DNA of 64,000 nt from Solirubrum puertoriconensis. Lineage in GTDB: Bacteria; Bacteroidota; Bacteroidia; Cytophagales; Hymenobacteraceae. Below the pieces are notes generated by a model. It was not told the DNA's origin. It saw nothing but the letters and a program-made list of their open reading frames with translations, and did not search any database. How positions within the stretch are numbered: position 1 is the stretch's first letter; each line of letters opens with the position of its first letter. Position numbers and translations under genes: made by a program. The DNA lies in NCBI RefSeq assembly GCF_001483135.1, contig NZ_LNAL01000007.1:186001-250000 (forward strand), read 5' to 3'. Positions 60,631 through 64,000 of the stretch are shown in pieces.

Positions 60631-60663
60631 AAAAGCCCGGCAGCCATAAACTGCCGGGCTTTT
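60631..60663 (-). terminator. Terminator of the export operon
   Basis: Thirteen-bp perfect stem (60631-60643 with 60651-60663), 7-base loop, T-rich on the minus-strand 3' side; 20 bases after the TolC-family stop at 60684. The stretch 60345-60630 (about 286 bases) is AT-rich with no gene seen. Confidence 0.8.
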
Positions 60664-60683
60664 CATTTATCCCTAGGTACTAA

Positions 60684-62180
60684 CTACTCAGCAATCGGTG
60701 CAGAGCCCGCCGCAAAGCGCAGGCCTGCCAGGGTTTGGGCGTATTTGGCTTGCAGCTCGGCCAGCTTAATGCGCGCCGACAGGAGAGAAGCCTCACGCGA
60801 GTTGAGCAGGAACACCGAACTCTCGCCGTTTTCGAAGCGGATTTGCTCGCCGTTGCGCAGGCGCTCGGCGTTGGCTACCACCTGCTCCTGCACCTGCAAC
60901 TGCTGGCTTAGGGCGCGTTGGTCGTTGGCAACGGTGCGCACGCCGGTGGCAATTTCGCGGGTGGTTTGCTCGATGCCCAGGTTGGTGTCGCGGATTTTTA
61001 GCTGGGTGATTTGCAGCTTGCTGCGCTCCTGGCGCAGCAGCAGCGGATAGGCAAAGCTTACGCCCAGCTTGTAGTTGTTGTTGTAGAGCGGGGCGGGGCC
61101 GTAGCCGGTTTCGGGGTTGTAGGGCCGGCCGGTCATCAGCAGGTTATAATCAACCGAAAGCTTGGGCAGCAGCTTGTTTTGGGCCAGGCGGCGCTCTACC
61201 TCCAACTGGCCCAGCTTGGCGCGGGCTTTCAGCAGCTCGGGGTGTTGCTGGCGGGCTTGCTCAACCAGGGTTTCGAGGGGTACGGCGGGCGGGGCGGCCC
61301 AGGCCTCGGCCGGCGGCAGCGGCTGCGGGCGCACGGTAAGGGGCAACTCGCGCGGGCGCTGCTGGGCATCCCACAAAAAGTTGCTGAGTACCAGCGTGGC
61401 ATTTTGCCACTCTACCTCGCCTTGTACCAGCTGGGCGCGGCGGTTTTGCAGCTCGGTAAGGGCCTCCACCGAGTCGATGGCGGCCAAATCACCTAGGCGC
61501 ACCCGCTCGCGCACGGCGTTGTAGCGCACCTCGGCCAACTCCATGTTGGTTTGCAGCAGGCGGCGGCGCTCGTAGGCCAGCGTCCAGTCCCAGTACTCCT
61601 TCACGGCCGAGAGCAGCAGCTTGTTGAGGGCGCCAATGCGCTCGGCCTCGGCCAGGTTTACCATGGCCTGGGCCTGGCGCACGGCGGCGCGGCGCTCATC
61701 AATCAGCAGGCCCTGGCCAATGGGTAGCGACAAGCCCACGTAGCTGAGGCCTTCGTTGGGGGTAGCCTCTTGCTGGCTGATGCGCGGGCCTACGTTGCGC
61801 TCGTAGCCCAAGCGCACATCGGGGCCAAACCAGGTGGGCAGGCGCAGGGTATTGTCCCAAAGGTTCCAGTAGTCTTTGCCGCCGAACTCCTTGCGGTAAA
61901 ACTTGCTGCTGGCGGCGGGGTCGAACAGACCGCGCGCCTGCCGCACCTCCTGCCGGGCGCGCTCGGGCAGCAGGCCGGCTTGGCGGGCTATAGGGTGCTG
62001 CTCGCCTACCATCGTGAGCAAATCACCTAGGGTAAACACCGAGCTCGTATCGGGCTGCGGGGTGGCCCTAGGTGCCGTGGGTGCCTGGGCTGCTGCCGGG
62101 GTAGGCAGGGCCGTGGAGGTGGTTCCGAGCAGCGCAGCGCCTAGCAAGGTGGTCAGCCAAAAACGGCGCTTAAGTATCAT
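60684..62180 (-). CDS. TolC-family outer-membrane efflux protein
   Basis: 498 aa. Signal peptide ending PAAAQ; two OEP repeats with long helical hairpins (LPIGQGLLIDERRAAVRQAQAMVNLAEAERI, and the second half with KLGVSFAYPLLLRQERSKLQITQLKIRDT). Outer-membrane channel of the HlyD/ABC exporter. Its ATG overlaps the HlyD stop (ATGA), so the two are translationally coupled. Confidence 0.9.
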   Translation of the reverse strand: MILKRRFWLTTLLGAALLGTTSTALPTPAAAQAPTAPRATPQPDTSSVFTLGDLLTMVGEQHPIARQAGLLPERARQEVRQARGLFDPAASSKFYRKEFGGKDYWNLWDNTLRLPTWFGPDVRLGYERNVGPRISQQEATPNEGLSYVGLSLPIGQGLLIDERRAAVRQAQAMVNLAEAERIGALNKLLLSAVKEYWDWTLAYERRRLLQTNMELAEVRYNAVRERVRLGDLAAIDSVEALTELQNRRAQLVQGEVEWQNATLVLSNFLWDAQQRPRELPLTVRPQPLPPAEAWAAPPAVPLETLVEQARQQHPELLKARAKLGQLEVERRLAQNKLLPKLSVDYNLLMTGRPYNPETGYGPAPLYNNNYKLGVSFAYPLLLRQERSKLQITQLKIRDTNLGIEQTTREIATGVRTVANDQRALSQQLQVQEQVVANAERLRNGEQIRFENGESSVFLLNSREASLLSARIKLAELQAKYAQTLAGLRFAAGSAPIAE

Positions 62181-63580
62181 AGCTCGGTTTCGTCGGAACT
62201 GCTAGCAGATTTGTCTTTGGAGGCTTTGGCTTTGTCGGCTTTGTCGTCGGCACCGCCGCCGCCGTAGCCCACGAAGTTGGGCGGGAAGCCGTTGAGCTGA
62301 CGCCAGAGCTCGTACCAAATGGGTACATCATCGAGCAGGGCCCAGCCGTACACGCCCGAGCCCACGCGCAACGGTTTAGGCCAGGGTTCTTCGTCGGGGT
62401 CGGGCGTTACCAGAATGCGGTAGCGGCCCTGCGAATCGAGGTTGTCGATTACGGCCACCACGCCGCCGAACGTACCAAAGCTGGTGCCCGGCCACCCCGA
62501 AAACACCAAGGCGGGCCAGCCATCGAACTGCAAGCGCACCTTGCGGCCCACCTCGAGCAGCGGAATATCCATGGGCTGCACGTACAGCTCGGCGGCCAGC
62601 TGCGGCTTATCGGGCATTACGGTTACAATCGGTTCCCCTTCCTTAATTACCTCGCCCAAGCCAGCTTTCAGAGCGCGCACCACGTAGCCATCTTGCGGCG
62701 CCGTGATGCGGTAAAAGCCCGAACGTATGCTCAGGTTGGCGTATTCGTTGCGCATTTTGGAAATCTGGCCCTCGGTATCGAACTGGTACGCCAGCGTGCT
62801 GCGGCGGTCCGATTCGGATTTGGCCAGCTTATCCTGGTACTCGGCCTGCAACGAGTTCAGCTCCAACTCGGCGTTTACCAACTCTTGGCGGGTGGCAGCT
62901 ACCTTGTTTTCGACAGCTTGGCGCTTGGCCGTCGATTCCTGAAACTTCAGGCGGCGCTGTTCCAACTCGGTTAGCGACTTAAGGCCCTGGCGGTACAAAG
63001 CCTCCTGGCGCTCCAGCTGCTGCTGGGCAATGGCAAAATCGTTGTTGGCAGCCTGCAGCTCGGCTTGGTCGCTGTTCAGCTTTAGGCGGGTTTGCTCCAC
63101 TTTGTTGCGGGCCTTATTAAGGCTTACCTGCAAACCGGTGCGCAAGGCAGCCTGCTGATCTTCGAGGGCTTCGCCTTTGGCTACGTTTTCGCGCAGCGAG
63201 GCCTCCTTGGCCGCCAACTGCTCGCGCGTGCGGGCCAGGAGTTGCGGGTCGAAGTACTTGTCCTTGATTTCGGCAATTTCCACGAGCGTATCGCCGCGCT
63301 TCACCAGCTGGCCCTCGCGCACACGCCACCGCTCAATGCGGCCGGCAATGGTGCTGGGTACGGTTTGGGGGCGGTCTTGCGGGCGCAAGGTGGTGAGGGT
63401 ACCACCCGAGCGAATGTTCTGCGTCCAGGGCAGGAAGCCTGCCAGGAATATACCTAGGCTCAGTCCGGCGCACCAGCGAGCCAGGGTGCGGCCGGCCGTA
63501 GGCGTTTGCACCAAATCGAAGGAGCGGAAAACTCCGGCCGAGGGGTGCGTTTCGGGACTTGGTTTCTCAGCGAAAGGCAT
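62177..63580 (-). CDS. HlyD-family periplasmic adaptor protein
   Basis: 467 aa. One N-terminal TM (LARWCAGLSLGIFLAGFLPW), barrel-sandwich hybrid parts with VPSTIAGRIERWRVREGQLVKRGDTLVEI, a long coiled coil (about 120-290), and the beta-barrel YRITAPQDGYVVRALKAGLGEVIKEGEPIVTVMP. C-terminal tail is low complexity (GGGGADDKADKAKASKDKSASSS). Bridges inner-membrane ABC to TolC. Typical type I secretion adaptor. Confidence 0.9.
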   Translation of the reverse strand: MPFAEKPSPETHPSAGVFRSFDLVQTPTAGRTLARWCAGLSLGIFLAGFLPWTQNIRSGGTLTTLRPQDRPQTVPSTIAGRIERWRVREGQLVKRGDTLVEIAEIKDKYFDPQLLARTREQLAAKEASLRENVAKGEALEDQQAALRTGLQVSLNKARNKVEQTRLKLNSDQAELQAANNDFAIAQQQLERQEALYRQGLKSLTELEQRRLKFQESTAKRQAVENKVAATRQELVNAELELNSLQAEYQDKLAKSESDRRSTLAYQFDTEGQISKMRNEYANLSIRSGFYRITAPQDGYVVRALKAGLGEVIKEGEPIVTVMPDKPQLAAELYVQPMDIPLLEVGRKVRLQFDGWPALVFSGWPGTSFGTFGGVVAVIDNLDSQGRYRILVTPDPDEEPWPKPLRVGSGVYGWALLDDVPIWYELWRQLNGFPPNFVGYGGGGADDKADKAKASKDKSASSSDETEL

Positions 63581-63688
63581 GAGGTTATGAGCAATGAGGA
63601 ATTGAATGACTGCGGACCGGAGCGCGCCTTGCGGAAAGGACGGTTTCGAAGGTCCGGGAATCCAGTTGCGCTCAATGGCGCCAGGAGG

Positions 63689-64000
63689 TTATTGGGCAAG
63701 CAAGGAGCGAAGCTCTGGCTCGCGCGATACTTCTGCGTACGGGCCATCGGTTACGATGCGGCCGTCGCGCAGCAAAGCGGTGCGGGGGCAAAGCGCCAGC
63801 AGGCGCGGGTCGTTGGAGGCTACGAGCAGCGTCCAGGGTTGATCGGGTGCCACCAAGCGTTGCATTACCCGCAGGCGCTCGGCGGGCTCTACGTTGGGCA
63901 AAAAGTGGTCGAGCAGCAGCAAGCGGGGGCGGCGTACTACCGCACGGGCAAGCAGTAGCTTTTGGTGGACGTGGTCGGGTATGGCTACGCCGGCCCCAAG
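63689..64000 (-). CDS. ABC transporter ATP-binding domain, partial (runs off the window)
   Basis: C-terminal part only; no start within the window (104 codons). Seen: signature region reads PDHVHQKLLLARAVVRRPRLLLLDHFLPNVEPAER, i.e. no LSGGQ; Walker B ends D-H where catalytic Glu is expected; H-loop reads VASNDPR where VTHD is expected. The shape (QKLLLARAVVRRPRLLLLD...) is nevertheless clearly an ABC ATPase. So either a degenerate non-hydrolysing half or a divergent family. First gene of the HlyD/TolC operon; the 108-base gap to HlyD holds no gene. Confidence 0.75.
   Translation of the reverse strand, partial: LGAGVAIPDHVHQKLLLARAVVRRPRLLLLDHFLPNVEPAERLRVMQRLVAPDQPWTLLVASNDPRLLALCPRTALLRDGRIVTDGPYAEVSREPELRSLLAQ

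Noticed and set aside
1-64000. CRISPR arrays, tRNA or rRNA genes
   Set aside because: No repeat-spacer pattern, no cloverleaf or TpsiC-like sequence in the gaps, no rRNA-like stretch seen.

Overview
The window looks like a chromosome segment of a Bacteroidota bacterium of the Hymenobacter type. The evidence is a SusC/SusD/SusE starch-uptake cluster, two proteins with type IX secretion (T9SS) C-terminal sorting domains, four gliding-motility genes (gldA, gldF, gldG, gldC), Bacteroidota-type promoters (TAnnTTTG), a moderately high GC content and a BLUF photoreceptor. The genus is an inference from gene content and style. I saw no rRNA, tRNA, CRISPR array, phage genes or transposase.

Layout: 1-6.4 kb is a starch/maltodextrin uptake operon read leftward (susC-susD-susE), with a 16-bp LacI-type operator overlapping its predicted promoter; a secreted T9SS esterase with a glycogen-binding domain is divergent. 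7.9-16.2 kb is a complete tryptophan operon trpL-E-G-D-C-F-B-A followed by a feedback-type DAHP synthase. Its leader encodes a 27-residue peptide with three consecutive Trp codons and a 17-bp terminator, which is classical ribosome-mediated attenuation. 16.2-19.5 kb holds a membrane-anchored AraC-type regulator, a DoxX-like protein and phenylalanine 4-hydroxylase behind a structured leader with its own terminator. 19.5-29.3 kb, mostly leftward, carries a PID-CTERM-like peptide, a nidogen-domain T9SS protein, an Mpo1-like protein, a dienelactone hydrolase, a TetR-AarF pair, a photolyase and a short-chain dehydrogenase. 29.6-38.3 kb holds pyruvate carboxylase, several exported proteins and a 303-residue, almost wholly polar disordered protein. 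38.6-46.9 kb holds a TPR protein, etfBA, a bifunctional nuclease, a YfiT-like DinB protein, mlaE/mlaF, two short-chain dehydrogenases and a GIN-domain lipoprotein. 46.9-53.5 kb holds gldA-gldF-gldG, a BLUF sensor, dnaN and gldC. 53.5-59.6 kb holds dcd, hemL, dgt and hypotheticals. 59.6-60.7 kb is an AT-richer accessory patch with a membrane protein whose reading frame is broken by one TGA. 60.7-64 kb is a leftward ABC/HlyD/TolC-type export operon running off the end; the visible part of its ATPase has degenerate catalytic motifs.

What stands out: (1) the palindrome CCTAGG is strongly over-represented (about 84 by eye) and in genes almost always reads as the codon pair CTA-GGN (Leu-Gly), like a highly iterated palindrome; (2) five long inverted repeats with GTCAT...ATGAC ends, four of them just after stop codons; (3) two leader-attenuator systems for aromatic amino acids (trp and phhA), the second apparently not of a standard type; (4) the disordered Arg/Asp/Asn/Gly/Tyr protein; (5) the TGA-interrupted gene. 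Most core genes are ordinary for the group.
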